From contig JADWOT020000003.1 of the NCBI GenBank assembly GCA_036345935.2, forward strand, positions 8,668,134-8,732,133: a stretch of DNA of 64,000 bases. Direction: 5' to 3'. The stretch comes from Taenia hydatigena. Lineage: Eukaryota; Platyhelminthes; Cestoda; Cyclophyllidea; Taeniidae. Of this stretch, positions 1 to 12,629 are shown piece after piece (position 1 is the first letter of the stretch; each line of letters opens with the position of its first letter). Below the pieces are notes generated by a model. The model was not told where the DNA came from and searched no databases. It was given only the letters and a program-made list of their open reading frames with translations. Both the position numbers and the translations under genes were made by a program.

Positions 1-2440
1 TTTTCCAAATTTTCCAACTTACCATGGCACCAAGCAAATTCAGCAGGATAAAATGAAAGTAAGGAGGAGAAGTTGCGCACTAGTCCTCACTTGGCAACAT
101 GTCTTCACCCACTTCACAGCATTGCTCACTCCTAGCATAGTCTCCTTTACAATCCAAATTAGCGCCACGGATAATGGAATAGAAGGAAACCAAGGTAGAA
201 ATGCAACGTCGGCTTCCTGCATTACCACTCCTCAAGCTAGACACCAAGGTTTTGTTTCAGTGTCCTGGATTTTATGGACATGAGGACTTGAAGACTAGGT
301 CGAACCCACAGCAAACATGAAGGGAAGCATCAGTACGGTGGTGCTATGATTCGGCTTCATTTTCTGCATAGTGCAGCCCATCAAGCAGATAGGTAAAGGC
401 ACGAATACGAATTTATGTTGCCATTCCATTAATGGCATCTGAAGCAGACGTACCACAACCCAAACCCAATGATCCTATCATTGACCAATGGCACAAAGCA
501 CTAAAAAAGTACTCACACTCCTTCCCTTCTCATTGCCTTCAACACTCAGTGGCCAGTAAGGGATAAGGCCTTACAGTGAACAATAAGCACGACAGTAACA
601 GCGCCGGTATCAAAAGCTAGCAACTAGTTAGCACAAGCGAAAAGACGGAGGGAGGAATAAGGAATTTTACAACGAAGGGTTAAGCTGTAGAATTGCTGGT
701 AAGTTTTGGATTAAAGTTTGGAAAAAAGAAGCTGTTATCTTATTCGAGATTTCCTTTGCTTCTTTCATCCACTCCACATCCTCTCCTCAATGTTGATGAA
801 AGCATTGAATAGCTCGGCAAAGTGCAGGGACATTCGACCCACATGAGAGGCCATTTTTGTGTTATTAAGCCACAATGTACTTTAAATGCAAAAATTTATC
901 TGCAAACCAGAGTGTCAAATCACTTATTATCGATAAGCCACTCTTTATTGCAACTCTTCAGTAGTACGCTTCAGTGCCGCCTCTATTTTTTCGCCTTTGC
1001 AATGCTTTCCTTAGTAATAGAAGCTTAAGCACCCAGCAATTAGGGCTGTTCAAGACGCCAGGAAGGGTTGAGCATTGCCAACAGTGTGAAATGAGACAGG
1101 ACGACTTGCGATATGGGGAGCTCGGTTAAAGCTAATCTGTCAAATCTTTGCCGTTTCTCTCACTCATCGGCAGGCTCAAGCATCTCCGTAGATAAGCCAA
1201 ATCGTATACACACGGCTCATAATTAAAGAAGGCGCTAGAACGGCAAGTACAGATGTAATTTGAAGAAAAGCTGTTCCCGATCCTCTTTACGAATAGCAGT
1301 GGTGCCTAAATCACCAGCGTTTTCCAATACGCTCTGCAGTCACACCGTCGGAAAATTTGGAAAATAACAGGAAGGTAAATGCCAGATGTCAAACGTTGCA
1401 ATGCCATTGGATTAAACAGTAGATTTTTGATAATACAACCAAGTATGCCTCAAAGTTAAGCTCAAGAAGTGATTTGGATAAAGCATGACTGGTAGTGGTA
1501 GGCAGAGACATCTAACGGCAGTAATGAACGCACTGAGGTAGCCATTTTAATAAATGCTACTTTTGGAAATGTAGGGGTGACAAATTACTCCAAAATACTT
1601 GCAAATGCCCTAAGCAAGTCATTTGGCAATCATTTCATTTGTTGTCTTCTTGATTCGACTCATGCCTCCAACTGGGACCGCATTGCCAAGTGGGTATGAC
1701 TTCATTGTGAATCCAGACAGTATGCGTCGAATTCCGGTTATGCTACATTCCTGGCTTGCACTATCTACAAATTAGCTTCATTATCGCAATTGATGTCAGC
1801 TCTCTTAATATCAAATCACTATTATGCAGGATAATGTCGCAGTCACACGAGGGCGCAATATGCAGCGAAGTTAGCCGTCACTTTTTACGGAAATAGGAGA
1901 TCCCTAATGCAATGCTTACCAAAAGATTAGTTGGCAGTCGATTCGCGTAGGTGTCAACTAGCACAGAAATCGACGGTAAAAAATATGGTTTGGAGGTGTA
2001 GACCGATTCTGATGACACAGATTGGCTCATCTCCCAACTCCTGCTATAAAGCTATCTACTGACTGACTGTCTCATCCAATGCAGCAAAAAATACTCAGGA
2101 AAATTCAAGCTTCTTGTACGTGGGGTAGTTGAATGGAATAGAAAGAGTGAGAAGAAATTCCTACGGCGTTATTTGTTTCGCAACATCACATTGGATGGTA
2201 GATTGTGCTGCACGATCCTCAAAGCACTTATGCAATCATCATGCGTATTCTTGTGCTCTAGAGAATTGAATTTCAACACAACACCTCTCTCGGCATGCAA
2301 AATATCTTCAAGCGCAGTCAAGGTCCTTGCACAAACCAATGCACGCAAAAGATCTTTGTTCTTTCAATGAACTATCAGCGAATCAGGAAATTTCAGCTCC
2401 ATTTAATTTAACTTTTAAAATAAAACTTTCCTGCTATTGA
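1..2440. other. No recognised gene or repeat
   Basis: I see only short chance reading frames in all six frames, with no recognisable domain, no supported splice pair and no clear similarity to the blocks repeated later in the window. Confidence 0.5.
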
Positions 2441-2870
2441 AGCATTTCACTACCAGTTTAACCAGACATCATGCAATGCCAAATGCTATAACTACTTTCA
2501 ACAATTCACGGCGCATGTGTTTACGTAAAATGAGCCCTCTTAAATTGTATTAACTGGATGTCTCCCCTGTTGTGCGCAGTTATGGCACGGTTGCTGCTTA
2601 ATATCGCTGATACAGATCATAATAACAATTTTAGAGAAAAACGTCCTTGCCTTTTAAAATTAAGATAAACGTGCACAAACAAAAAGAAGTGAATGCTTGA
2701 ACAAAGCTATCGCTCTTCCTTTGCTTAGCATTAACAATGCATTTACGCTATCCATGATGCCAATAAAGGCATGTTTTGGTAAAACTGTTGATTGACGCCC
2801 ACACACAAGTGAAAGCTACACATCAGTGACATGCAATCTTTGCAATTACATCCACATAGCTGAATCTAAT
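2440..2870 (+). repeat. Inverted-repeat block, partners at 15.76-15.97 and 17.31-17.40 kb
   Basis: The part at 2461-2560 reads as the reverse complement of 17310-17395. The part at about 2640-2850 is the reverse complement of 15755-15965. Order is preserved in inverted sense, so both belong to one inverted duplication that also includes the 3.0-4.4 and 13.2-14.6 kb blocks, with extra DNA of about 1.2-1.3 kb inserted on the right arm. Confidence 0.7.
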
Positions 2871-3029
2871 TAAACGCCTTAAGACAGGTAAGTGTGAATT
2901 AATGTGATCCAGATTGAAATAATGTTTGCTTATGAAACTGAGACTGAAATGTTTAGGCGATGAACGGGTCGGTCGCTCTTGCGCTAACAAAAGAAAGCTC
3001 TTTCCCTACTTTGCTGTCTTAATTTAACC

Positions 3030-3560
3030 AGACTCGAATCAAGCGTATCAGAGTGGAGACCATCTAAAATATTAATTCTGACTCAAGAAGCCAGTCTCCA
3101 CTCCCACTTGAGTTAGGTGCTCGAAATCATTTGTCCGATGTCTCAAAGCATTTTGAAAAGTGGCATCACAACATTCGAACATACTCATCAACACCGGAAA
3201 CAGATTCTTTACCTCACGCTTTCATCCCATCTAACTATTGAGCGATGTGCTCGGTTCCATTTTATAATCTCGGTTCGAGCACATCTCAACAGAAGTTACG
3301 AGATGAGTGAGGATTTTGCTTCATTACGAATGGCATACAATCGTGAGCATAATCAGCAATCAACGGTATGCGGCAAAAATGTTACACCAAAAGGATGCTT
3401 ATACAATGCTAAACGTAATGCCAAATGTTTCGCCTCATAGTTCACTTAAAAGGAGGAATAGCTGCAGACAATGCCAATGTTTCTGTATGGAATGAAGAGA
3501 CCTCTTCTGCCGTTCATAAAAGGGACTAACAGTAGTCCTTGTAATTTTACTCAAGGCGGA
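3030..3560 (+). repeat. Repeat block 'b', copy 1 (TATA-bearing)
   Basis: About 530 bp shared with 8500-8830 (+), 9490-9790 (+), 5300-5850 (-) and 13990-14560 (-). The left boundary in all forward copies resembles a CACATCAGAGTAGAG motif. The block holds a TATA-like element read on the minus strand near 3255-3275. A 107-codon frame at 3117-3440 runs through it, but the other copies break that frame, so I do not call it a gene. Confidence 0.75.
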
Positions 3561-4370
3561 GGAGCATTTTTGTCTTTTAAATTTCTAATTTCTTCAAGTG
3601 AATGATTGTCATCAAGCGATTCACTGAAATGCCGAGTTTTGCACCAAGTCATGAGGAATGGTACGTGTTGCCAATTGAATCAACCATCTTGAGTCTTGCG
3701 CAGAGGCCCTTTCAGCCGGAAGCTTGAGTGGGCATTACGAGGCACGGCGATGAGGGTTGTCGCTGATTCGAGCGAACCTCCTTCAACTGCCTTTCATTCA
3801 TTAATTTGGAGCACGTAGCTCTGTTCTTAGGAACTTTATATTACTACTTCGATAGCCGGTTGTAAAGTCAAGAGAAAGTGATAAGAAAGAAAAGAGGAAC
3901 GAGGATAAAGCAACCAATGAGAATTTGTTAAGATTTGCGAGTTGTGTCTATCCCAGTACCAAATCCACAATGCTTGCGCACATTTTACTCATTTCGAGCC
4001 ATCTAGAACAGCAGTTCACCAATCATTCTGCAAATTCAGTCTTTGAGGTCTCAATAAATTGCCAATCTTCTTCGTAACTTTGTAGTTAAGTGAAAAGAGA
4101 GGTTTGTAAACTTGAGATTGTTGCTTGTGTAGGCGAAGCCACTAGACTGGGCACCATCGAATTTCATGGCTATGACGAGAACCTTTCCACGTGACGATCC
4201 TCTCCACGCAAACAAGCACAAGAGCTGCTCACACTCCTCCTTCCAACCGCTTATCTCTCGCTATCTTTGCGTTAGCAGATGCTGGCAGGTGATGACAAAA
4301 TTTCTTTCATTTTCATTAATTTCATTTGACAGCAAAGCTATCTAAATGTAAACGCTTCAACTAAATTAAT
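3560..4370 (+). repeat. Inverted-repeat block, partner 13.2-14.0 kb
   Basis: Collinear with the reverse complement of roughly 13,230-14,000. The clearest stretch is at about 4105-4165 against 13,425-13,480. With the 3.03-3.56 and 13.99-14.56 kb blocks it forms an inverted repeat about 1.3 kb long per arm with about 9 kb between the arms. Confidence 0.7.
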
Positions 4371-4556
4371 TCACTTTCGTACAGGCAGAACATGATACCA
4401 TAGTTTGCTTCCTAAATGAGTAATTTGGTTTAGCACAGATACTTCTTGTAGCATCTTATCTACAACTCTGAGCTTCTTGCCACAGGACTTTGTTCTACCT
4501 CTAGACATCTCCTCAAGTACATTCGACTTTAGTACGTGTAGAAGATGACGATGCAT
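4371..4556 (-). pseudogene. Unrecognised frame fragment shared with 7.85-8.04 kb
   Basis: This 61-codon minus-strand frame and the plus-strand frame at 7847-8035 are inverted copies and stay alignable at the protein level. Both share a leucine/serine-rich start, then a Leu-Glu-(Glu/Lys) step, a basic Gly-Arg-x-Lys-Ser-Cys core, a second Lys-Leu/Val stretch and a Ser-Val pair. I do not recognise the family. It may be a relic of one exon, or non-coding repeat DNA that has stayed open by chance; no splice sites or complete gene are visible. Confidence 0.3.
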
Positions 4557-4869
4557 AAATGCAGATACATCAGAATTGCCACCAGCGCAAGTAGGTTAGG
4601 TGGTGTTGGCAACTGAGTTGTCAATGCAACGCAGCTGATAGTTGCAATTGTGGGAAGGCTTCAAACCGGTTCAACTAGCTGTCTTTTTACCATACAAAAG
4701 CCAATTTTCCTATCATTTCATCTCACATCAGTGCTACGGTTTGTAGGTTTCCCTAGGAGCAACAGCTTCTCTCATCTAATAAGCATCTCAGAGTGTTTAT
4801 TACACGTGGGTAAGTTCTTCAGTGCCTCATGCTTGCTTAGACGTCGCATACGTGTAAGGTGTGTTTTTA

Positions 4870-5000
4870 ATGTTATGCATTTGTAATGAAAGCGTGTGAA
4901 AGCATTTGGAGGGACGGTGACTTCTGGGATGTCACTGTAAAGCTGCTACGATTTCTTTGAGCCAGGTGAGTGTTGAGACAAGGCTTGGGCAAAATTGCAA
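4870..5000 (+). repeat. Inverted-repeat block, partner 7.46-7.61 kb
   Basis: About 120 bp match the reverse complement of 7460-7610. A related stretch also occurs at about 12,580-12,620. It joins the conserved frame fragments at 4.4 and 7.9 kb into one inverted duplication around a centre near 6.2 kb. Confidence 0.6.
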
Positions 5001-5019
5001 GTACCCTGTATTCCACGAC

Positions 5020-5160
5020 GAGGGGAACAACACGGTGAAGCCGCTCACTTTGTTAGCGCACTAAATAACATTCTCCGTTTCAACACACCTATTCACAGTT
5101 GTGATGCATGTCTGTGGCACGGGTTGAGGACATGCAGCATGGTGCTGTGAGGGCAGGTGG
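5020..5160 (+). repeat. Direct-repeat block, partner 6.60-6.75 kb
   Basis: Both copies carry an AACACGGT(A/G)AAGC start, a TTCATAGTT/TTCACAGTT centre and a GTCTGTGGCACGG motif in the same order. Confidence 0.65.
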
Positions 5161-5299
5161 CGAGTTCTGCACACCCTTCAGCCTTTTCGCATAATTTGAC
5201 TTTCGGTAAAAATGCTGCACGTACTACACCATCGTCTGCTTCTGCCACGATTATCGCAGCTAAAAGTGCGACTGTATCACCTCATTACGCGTGGCATAC

Positions 5300-5850
5300 A
5301 ATCATGAGCGCAACCAGCTCAGTGAAAGTAAACATATGAAAATAATGAGGTTATGTTGGGGTTTGGAATAGTTGTCCATCGTAGGGGTCCGATGATAAAA
5401 CCACCGGATTGTGCGTTCGGTGGCATGAACAAACAAACACAAAAGCAGCATTGGATGGCGGAATAGGTAGAGGAAATCAGAAGGTACCTAATGGAGTTTG
5501 AGTGAAGAAAATCAGGTGTTTGCAGATCTGACTTCATTGTATGAACCCACATCATCACTGAAGCAATGTTTTTACTCCTCTCGTGAATTCTTTTGAAGTG
5601 TTCTCGGACCGGGACTATAAAGTGTGCCCAAGCACAGCGGCAAGCAGTGAGAGAGGACGGGATTGCGGAACGCATAGGCTGCATTTGATTTAGGTGAGAA
5701 CGGTGGAACGCTCTAATGCAATTCGCTGAGTGTCTTGAGGCACCGCAAAAACTTTGTGAGCTTTTGAGTCAGGGAAAGATCGTGATTCGTTGTTTGGGTC
5801 ACAAGTAGTGTGTCACTTGTTCTGCATTCTGATTAGCTAGATTCCAAATG
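5300..5850 (-). repeat. Repeat block 'b', copy in minus orientation (TATA-bearing)
   Basis: Related in the same orientation to 13,990-14,560 and inverted to 3.03-3.56, 8.50-8.83 and 9.49-9.79 kb. It contains GGGACTATAAA near 5614-5624 on the plus strand, matching GGGACTATAAA near 14,315-14,325. Block 'c' follows directly in both places. The 121-codon minus frame here is not kept in sister copies, so it is not called as a gene. Confidence 0.65.
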
Positions 5851-6620
5851 CAAGACGCGAGTCAAAGTGTCAATAGAGGTGGGTGCTGCTTTGGTCACGA
5901 CGCAGTTCAGCATTGCGAGAAGTCAGAATCGTTTATATACAGGACTCTGTTTGTTTGACGTCATGCTCTGTGATTCGCACTGCTGTCTAGGAGACATGAC
6001 CAAGGTATTATGCACAGTAAGTCATACCAATTTTGCTGCTTTTTCCAACAATATCCAGTTGTCCCAATGCCAGCATCCACTTGGTAATTCCTCTGGTTCC
6101 ACCTTCAAAGTCTCTTTTGCATTTTTCTCATCGAATCTAGTTTATTCGTCAGCTTGCCGGCACATAGGTTTCTTGTACTCCCACCTAGCTGACGTATATG
6201 AAACACGATTGCATTGAATAGGAACCCATCAGTTCTCGACATTGCGATCGCACACCTCCTATTCATGCTTGCATCTTTTTAAAAACAACCTGCAGTGTAA
6301 CTGTTTTACTGACAAGATGCTTCATTTTATGTGCCTGCGTCACGAATTGGTCACACAAGTAGTAAATGTGTGGTAGCGAGTATAAGTGTGCCTTTGTGAA
6401 ATGGAAGAAATTACTTTCATTAACCAATGGTTTCAGCCCTGTTGGCCTCAAGACAACACGAGAATAATGCACGCAGTAAAGTAATGTGTGGGGAACACGT
6501 TTGTGGTGGGGTTTGGGAATCGAAATTGGTAGAAAGTGGAGAACGATCTACAGTCCTCTGCGAAGGGTTTTCGCACTCTGTCATGTACCTTATTACATTT
6601 GAGACAACACGGTAAAGCAC
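5830..6620 (+). repeat. Repeat block 'c', copy 1
   Basis: Direct copies lie at about 14,560-15,180 (with its 'b' block) and 10,790-11,190, and a shorter one at 11,220-11,410. Shared anchors include TTGCGATCGCAC and the TTACTGACAAGATGCTTCA stretch at about 6300-6330, matching about 10,955-10,985. No protein frame is shared by all copies. Confidence 0.75.
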
Positions 6621-6749
6621 CTTAACATCGGAGGAATACGCAATAACTTATTCCTTTTTAGCACCATTATTCATAGTTTTGGTGCTTGTCTGTGGCACGG
6701 ATGAGAAACATTGCGACACGGTGCTGTGAAGGCAGTTGGCATGTTCTTT

Positions 6750-7450
6750 ACATGCAATTTCACTTGTGGCCTTGCTTTACCAACTAGATCTGAAGTTAAT
6801 TTTGACCAAACCTTAGGGAGGACACGATGACTCGAGGGTGAAATTTGCAAATGCTGTGCAGAAGGAAATTTTGTGGTTTTTTATCACAGTACAAGTCTGC
6901 ACACTGTTAGTATGCGGTCTTTGCGCTGATATTGTGGCAATGAAGCGAAGTCTAGCATCATTTCTATGAAGGTAGTCACGACACTACTGATTTTATTCAC
7001 TAGTAGCACAAAGCGATGCAATTAGTATTATCAATTATTCCCCTTGATACCAAATCTAGAGCGGTGTGGCTGATATTCATTCATTTCTGAACGTGGATAA
7101 ATACTTCGAAGTAAAAAATTATGCATCTGAGGCAAACTAAAGGTCTTACCTTCCATCCGATCACCGAATCCCTTAGTTTTGACAGCCACGCCATCAACTC
7201 ATAAAGGGAAGGCGAAGTGCCAACTTATCAGCCTCACGGATGTTGTAGTTTAATCACATTTATTTACAGACAACATTCTGAAGGGTGTAAATTCGTCACC
7301 ATCTTCCCTCACAGCATCATGATAAAAGTCGACTAACCGTTCCGCACACATGCATCAACACTATGAATGAATGTGCTGAGAAGGAGTCTGTTATTCAGTA
7401 CTCCAATAATGGACCACTTCACAGTGTGGTCTCACTTGTCGTAGGGATAC
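6750..7450. other. No recognised gene
   Basis: No frame above about 60 codons, no domain and no repeat partner that I can see. Confidence 0.4.
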
Positions 7451-7839
7451 GTAGCACATGCACTTTTGCCCAAATTTGACCTCAACACTCACCAGCCTCA
7501 GGGAATGCGTAGTAGAAGCACGTTGTCGTCTCAGAAGTTACCATCCCTCGCAAATGCTTTCGCACCCTTTTATTACAAACGCATAACAATGAACCCACTT
7601 TACAAGTACGCGGCGACGAAGTAAGCAGGAAACATAGAAGTACTTACTCACATGGACGCACACTTGGAGATGAAATGTGCGAGAAGTGATTACTCCTAAG
7701 TGGGCTCAAACACCTTTGCACTGATTTGAGGTGGAATGATAGGGAAATAGGCCTTTGCATAGTAAGAAGGAAGCCATTCCAAAATTGCTTCTACAATCGA
7801 CATTGCATGGTCTACATGGCTGCCTACACACCCTCACCC

Positions 7840-8060
7840 ATTCACATTGGTGGCAATTCTGATTTGTCTACATCTATGCATTAGTAGCTCCTACTCCAAC
7901 CTAAGCCAAATGTACTTGGAAAAGACGTCCACTGGTAGAAAGAAGTCGTGTCAAAAAAATCTGGGGGTTGGAAATAAAGTGCCATGGGAAACATCTGTAT
8001 CGTGCTACATTTCCAATTTGCGATGCAAGATTTAATGTCATGATTTGCCGGTAAGGAGAT
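7840..8060 (+). pseudogene. Unrecognised frame fragment, inverted partner of 4.37-4.56 kb
   Basis: The plus-strand frame at 7847-8035 aligns with the minus-strand frame at 4371-4556, including a Gly-Arg-x-Lys-Ser-Cys core. Similarity is clearer in this frame than in the flanking DNA, which hints at former coding sequence. The product is unknown. Confidence 0.3.
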
Positions 8061-8199
8061 GAGTTAGTTGATTTGAAAAGTTGAGAGAAAGATAGTTTTG
8101 GTGTCAAATGGATGTAATAAAAGAGGCTTATTTTACTCTGTTCTACCAGCATCTGCTAAAACATAAGAGTTAGGAAAGCCTACTGAAATGTGTAAAATT

Positions 8200-8470
8200 G
8201 TTATGGAAGTAATGAATAGCGAAACGTAGTGGGATGCACACAATATCAAACGATTAATTCATCAGGAAAGTGAACAGAACTTGTTGCGCAGTCACTTTAC
8301 TTAGCATCATAATGACTGTAAAGCAAAATTTTTCTAAATTAAGGTAAAGAGGGGCAAAGATAGGCGAGTAGAAGGAGGAGGGTGAGTGGATTTTGTGTGT
8401 GGATGCGTTGAGAGAACTGTCAGGTGGAAGGCTCCCTTCGTGGAATTGGAATTTGACGGTTCTCAGTATA
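8200..8470 (+). repeat. Direct-repeat block, partner 13.20-13.43 kb
   Basis: Shared anchors include CTTGTTGCGCAGTCACTT at about 8280 and 13,270, and a GAAGGAGGAG purine tract near 8370 and 13,362. An inverted relative lies at 4.2-4.36 kb. Confidence 0.7.
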
Positions 8471-8499
8471 GTGGTTTCGCCTACGCCTTCGCCTTTGAA

Positions 8500-8830
8500 G
8501 TAAGCACATCAGAATAGAGTGCTACTGACGCATTAATTGTGACTCATGACGCAGATCCCCACTTCCGCTTGACAAAGGTACTCAGCTAATCATAGCAGTA
8601 CGTGCCAACCTGTTCACACATCCAAACAAGCCTCTCCACCTCACTACCCTGTTCTCTCCTCCTGCTGGCTTTTTGTGCTCAGGCCCATTTCATGGCCATG
8701 TTTCAAGTGTACCTTGATCTAAATCACGAGGGAATAAATGTATATCGCTCCACAGACAATATGTGTTTATACAGCGAAGTCAGCTATGCCAACAATTGAC
8801 TGTCCTGCCTCCAACTCCACACATCACTTT
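8500..8830 (+). repeat. Repeat block 'b', copy 2
   Basis: Starts at the CACATCAGAATAGAG boundary and matches 9490-9790 over its whole length, with an insertion in the middle. The TATA-like part is disrupted here. Confidence 0.7.
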
Positions 8831-9179
8831 CGGTGTTGTTTTAAACACACCATCAAATTATCAAACGGCCACTCTATCACCAAAGGAAATGGAACTGGGT
8901 CGCTCGTGCGATTCAACGCGTCTCAGCTTAGCCATAAAATTGAAGTGGGTTCCTGTGTGCATCATATGCGGAAAATGGACTACCACTTGGGTGATTGAAT
9001 GCCGTGGCACTAAAACTTGATGGTTTTAAGTCCAATGGCTTTTTCCACACAAGTAGCACTCCCAAATTGGCAAAACAATGGGGTGGATTCATCATTTATC
9101 ATAACCTGAATGAATGATACTCTAAACGTTTAAAATCCAATGTATTGGATGGTTCAAAAGGGGTAATAAACGCCTAAGC

Positions 9180-9490
9180 ACATTCTCATTCGCATTTGTT
9201 TGGTCACAAGTTTCGCTAATAACTAACTAATAATACATTGATAATAAGTGCTATTGAAAGGCAGCATGCTCTGTAAAAATGCCAATCAACGTGGATGACA
9301 AATGGATGAGTGCTGCATGACCTACGATGCAAACAAACGCTCGTTTTCCTGCCAGCCTTGTGGGAAGAAACTCAAGTGACACGGTCACTGTGATGTAAGG
9401 CTTTCCAAATGAGTCTTTGTAGCGCCACAGGTTTTAGCAAGCATCGCGCAATGCCTAGCATCCTCTATTAATTCACTTCGTCCCGTCCCG
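9180..9490 (+). repeat. Direct-repeat block, partner 12.63-12.95 kb
   Basis: About 300 bp are nearly collinear with 12,630-12,950, including AAAAATGCCAATCAACGTGG (about 9276 and 12,732) and GACACGGTCACTGTGATGTA (about 9379 and 12,833). This is among the best-preserved repeat pairs of the window, so probably one of the younger ones. Confidence 0.85.
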
Positions 9491-9790
9491 GTGTAAGCAC
9501 ATCAGAGTAGAGTGCCACTGACGCATTGAATGTGACCCAAGAAGCAAATCCCCATTTCTACTTAATTTATTTTTCCCAAACCTCCGAACGCTGCACTAGC
9601 TCGTCCTCTCACCTCTCGTCCGATGTGCACGTGCCAACTTTATATTCTCGGTTCAAACACTTCAACAGAAACCACGAGGTGGGTGAAAACATTGCACTAG
9701 CAACGATGTGGGTTCATGCAGTGAAGTCAGCTATGCCAACACCTGACAGTCCTCGCTCCAACTCCATTTCTTTCCTTTAAGCTGCTTTCG
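9490..9790 (+). repeat. Repeat block 'b', copy 3
   Basis: Same left boundary as the 3.03 and 8.50 kb copies. A TATAAA-containing element is readable on the minus strand near 9640-9650, at the position seen in the 3.26 and 14.32 kb copies. Confidence 0.7.
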
Positions 9791-9799
9791 CGACTGTTT

Positions 9800-10780
9800 C
9801 TTCATGCCACACAATGCACAATCCGATATCCTTGCCATTGGAACGTACAATTTAGGAATGGTTTTGCTGAAATGGAGAGAGGAAGGCGCCTTATTTGCGA
9901 TCTTCAGGTGTGTGCAATGGAACGCAATACATCAAGATGGCACAGAGTAGAAGCACAATGAAAGGAGGGATCCCCACGCCTCTTCACTTGACCTAGTTGG
10001 ATGAGACTCTGGCGGATAAGGCCAACAGAGCGTAGAACATTTGCCGCTACCCTTTATTACTTAAATCAATCATGACATTCCACGGTCTATTGCATTCTAA
10101 TGTACATTCAGCGACAGAGCCGCCTTGCCTTTGGGCGCTGCCTAAGATGTTGCAATGACTGCTTAGGTCAAATCCGGTCACTTCCATTGATGGTGCAGCT
10201 AGATATACTGACCCTCATTGCATACGTTAAACTCACTTTCTATCGCTCACGTCAAAAGTGGTTTAGCAGGTCGAAGTCGATTTGCAAATACTTTGCAAAC
10301 TGACATTTATAATGAGGATTACCAGTTTTGCCGAACAATAACATGCAATTGCTTTAAGATGCTGTGGTTTGAAGAATCGTGGGACTTACAGGTGATGTGA
10401 GTCCTGAGCAGAAGGCACCGAAACTCGTTGTTTAATGGCATTAACTCTTTAATTTGCCAACTAAAGCATTCGATTGTTTTGCATTTCGTAGAATAAATGT
10501 GTCCGAGTGGAGGGGATGAAAATGGAATTTTGTTTTGTTGCTCTTTGCTTTCAAAATGGAGCTTAGCTCTTGATGATTTGCACTAAGAAGTGCAACATCA
10601 GACTGAAGTAGATTGCAGCCACAGTTGTCCAGCTCGTGGTGCCTGTGTCTGGAGTGGATGAATGGACGGTTTGTACTTAGTCACTCAGGTATGAGTTAGG
10701 CTTGCCTGCAGTTGGGCGAAAAGTTATGTTTAGAGTTATTCAGTAAGCATTAACAAGGCGGCTGATAAATAGGAAGCAAA
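9800..10780. other. No recognised gene
   Basis: Two overlapping short frames at 10,100-10,400 have no domain or splice support. I see no repeat partner. Confidence 0.4.
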
Positions 10781-10789
10781 ATAATCAAA

Positions 10790-11410
10790 TCCAGTTAATT
10801 CGTCAGCCTTCCAGCACCCAGGTTTCTTGTACTGACTTCCAGCTGACGTATATGAAACGCGATTGTATTTAACAGGAACCCATCAGTTTCCGACGTTGCG
10901 ATCGCACAACTCCTATTCATCCTTGCATCTCTTTTGAAACAAACTGCAGTGTAACTGCTTTACTGACAAGATGCTTCATTTTATGTGCCTGCGTCACGAG
11001 TTATTACTCGTACCGGTAGTAGATGCGTGGCAGGAGGCTCAACTGTGAATTTGTGGAATGGGAGGAATCGGCTTCATGGTTTGTGTTCGTCGGCCAACGC
11101 CGCCAGCCCTTTTGGCTTCTAGACGGTGTGTCATCGTATAAAGGGGCATTTTTTACGTCACTTTTAGAGTGAGGGTACATAATACCAAACTTTAGCAAAA
11201 GGATTGTGTGAATTCCATTTTAAATGCTCGCGTCACGAGTTATTCACACCGGTAGTAAATGTGTGGTAGCAAGTCCAACTGTGGCGTTGTGAAATAAGAG
11301 AAATCACTTTCATGAACGAGCGCTTTCAGTTCTGTTGGCCTCAAGACAGCACGGCGTCGAGACTTGGAACGTCATCTTACGTCACTTTCAAAATGCGTGT
11401 ACACAATACT
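10790..11410 (+). repeat. Repeat block 'c', one long and one short tandem copy
   Basis: 10,790-11,190 matches 6.13-6.62 kb. A shorter second unit at 11,220-11,410 repeats its right half, including GTCACGAGTTATT (about 10,992 and 11,230) and a CGGTAGTA(A/G)ATG motif. Confidence 0.75.
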
Positions 11411-11619
11411 ACAAGTCGGCAAGAAGTCTGTAGGGGTTCGACCACGAAGTCTTCAAAGTTGGCGCTCTAAAGTAGAAAGTAATTTTGATTGAATTCGCTT
11501 TCCTCCATAAGATGGGCTGCGATCTCTGGTAGTGCGTGGAATGCCTTGAATTGCTGCTTCGCTCGGCTACTTTCCATTGGATGGATAAAAGTAGGGTTCA
11601 CAGCTGCCAACGGCACAGA

Positions 11620-12600
11620 TGGTGGTTGAGGCAGTCGAGGTGCCACTTGATGGTTAATAAGGTTGTTGTTTGGATGACTGATAGATTAGTTATCAAAGGG
11701 CATTGTTTTAGGCGGCTTATTGGTCGTTCTTTTTAATGAATATGCCTAATCCACAACTTTTGTCTCTAAGTCTACAGATCCAATTCTTCCGAAAATCCGA
11801 GTTTTATCGATGGCCATCTCGAAATCAATCAGTAATGCTCCATGGATGGTGCTGGTGCAGTGGAAATCAGCTCAGTGAATAATGGAAAACTAAGTGGTAG
11901 ATTAGGAGATGTAGGCGACTCGAAGTGAAGTAATGTGGGTGTCGTGTAGATTTGACCAGCCCCATTAAGTTCCGCACTGACACTTAAGATTGGTTCCCAT
12001 TTTCAGCATCCACTTTTGATATGGTTTCCTTTAGTACGTTTAATTACGCCTTAATTTACATTCTTAATGGACAAAGATGCTATGGGTTATCGTCATCTCA
12101 TCGTGAGGCAGTCGAATCCGGAGTGGCATTGAGGTGGTGTTTCATTCGCATCAAGTGTCACTTCTCATGGTCCGCTCAGTTCATTGAAGGCAATCGCTGC
12201 CTTGCTCGGTTAGTTCGCATTGGACGGGTGAAGACAGAGCACACTGCTAGAACGAAACAAATTGTGTTTGAGGCAGTGGTTAATAAGACTGTTGATTGAA
12301 TGGCTGATGAGCTAGTTCTGGCGTAACGTGTTCATGTGTTTCGTTTATCCTTTTCAATGAATGGATATTATTTTTACAGCCAATTGTCTCTAAGGCTGCA
12401 GGTATGATTCTTTCGAGCATCCGAGTTGTTTTGAGAGTCATCTCGGAATCAACCCATAATGTCATATGCATGGCTTTAATTTGATGAAAATCACCTTATG
12501 AATATCTAGAAGCTCTAAGTGACAAAAAAGGTGGCGTAGGCTGTTCGAAATGAATTAATGCAGGTGGTGTATAGTGTCTGGCCTGCCCCAGCCTCAAGAA
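11620..12600 (+). repeat. Two direct units about 0.63 kb apart
   Basis: 11,630-11,970 and 12,265-12,600 are collinear: GAGGCAGT(C/G)G near the start, a TTTTAATGAAT/TTCAATGAAT step, GTCTCTAAG followed by a (T/C)GCAG-like step, ATCCGAGTT, then TCTCG(A/G)AATCAA. The 0.3 kb between them has no partner that I can find and no recognisable gene. Confidence 0.7.
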
Positions 12601-12629
12601 ATGTGTAGTAAAAGCACGTTGTCGTAAGT

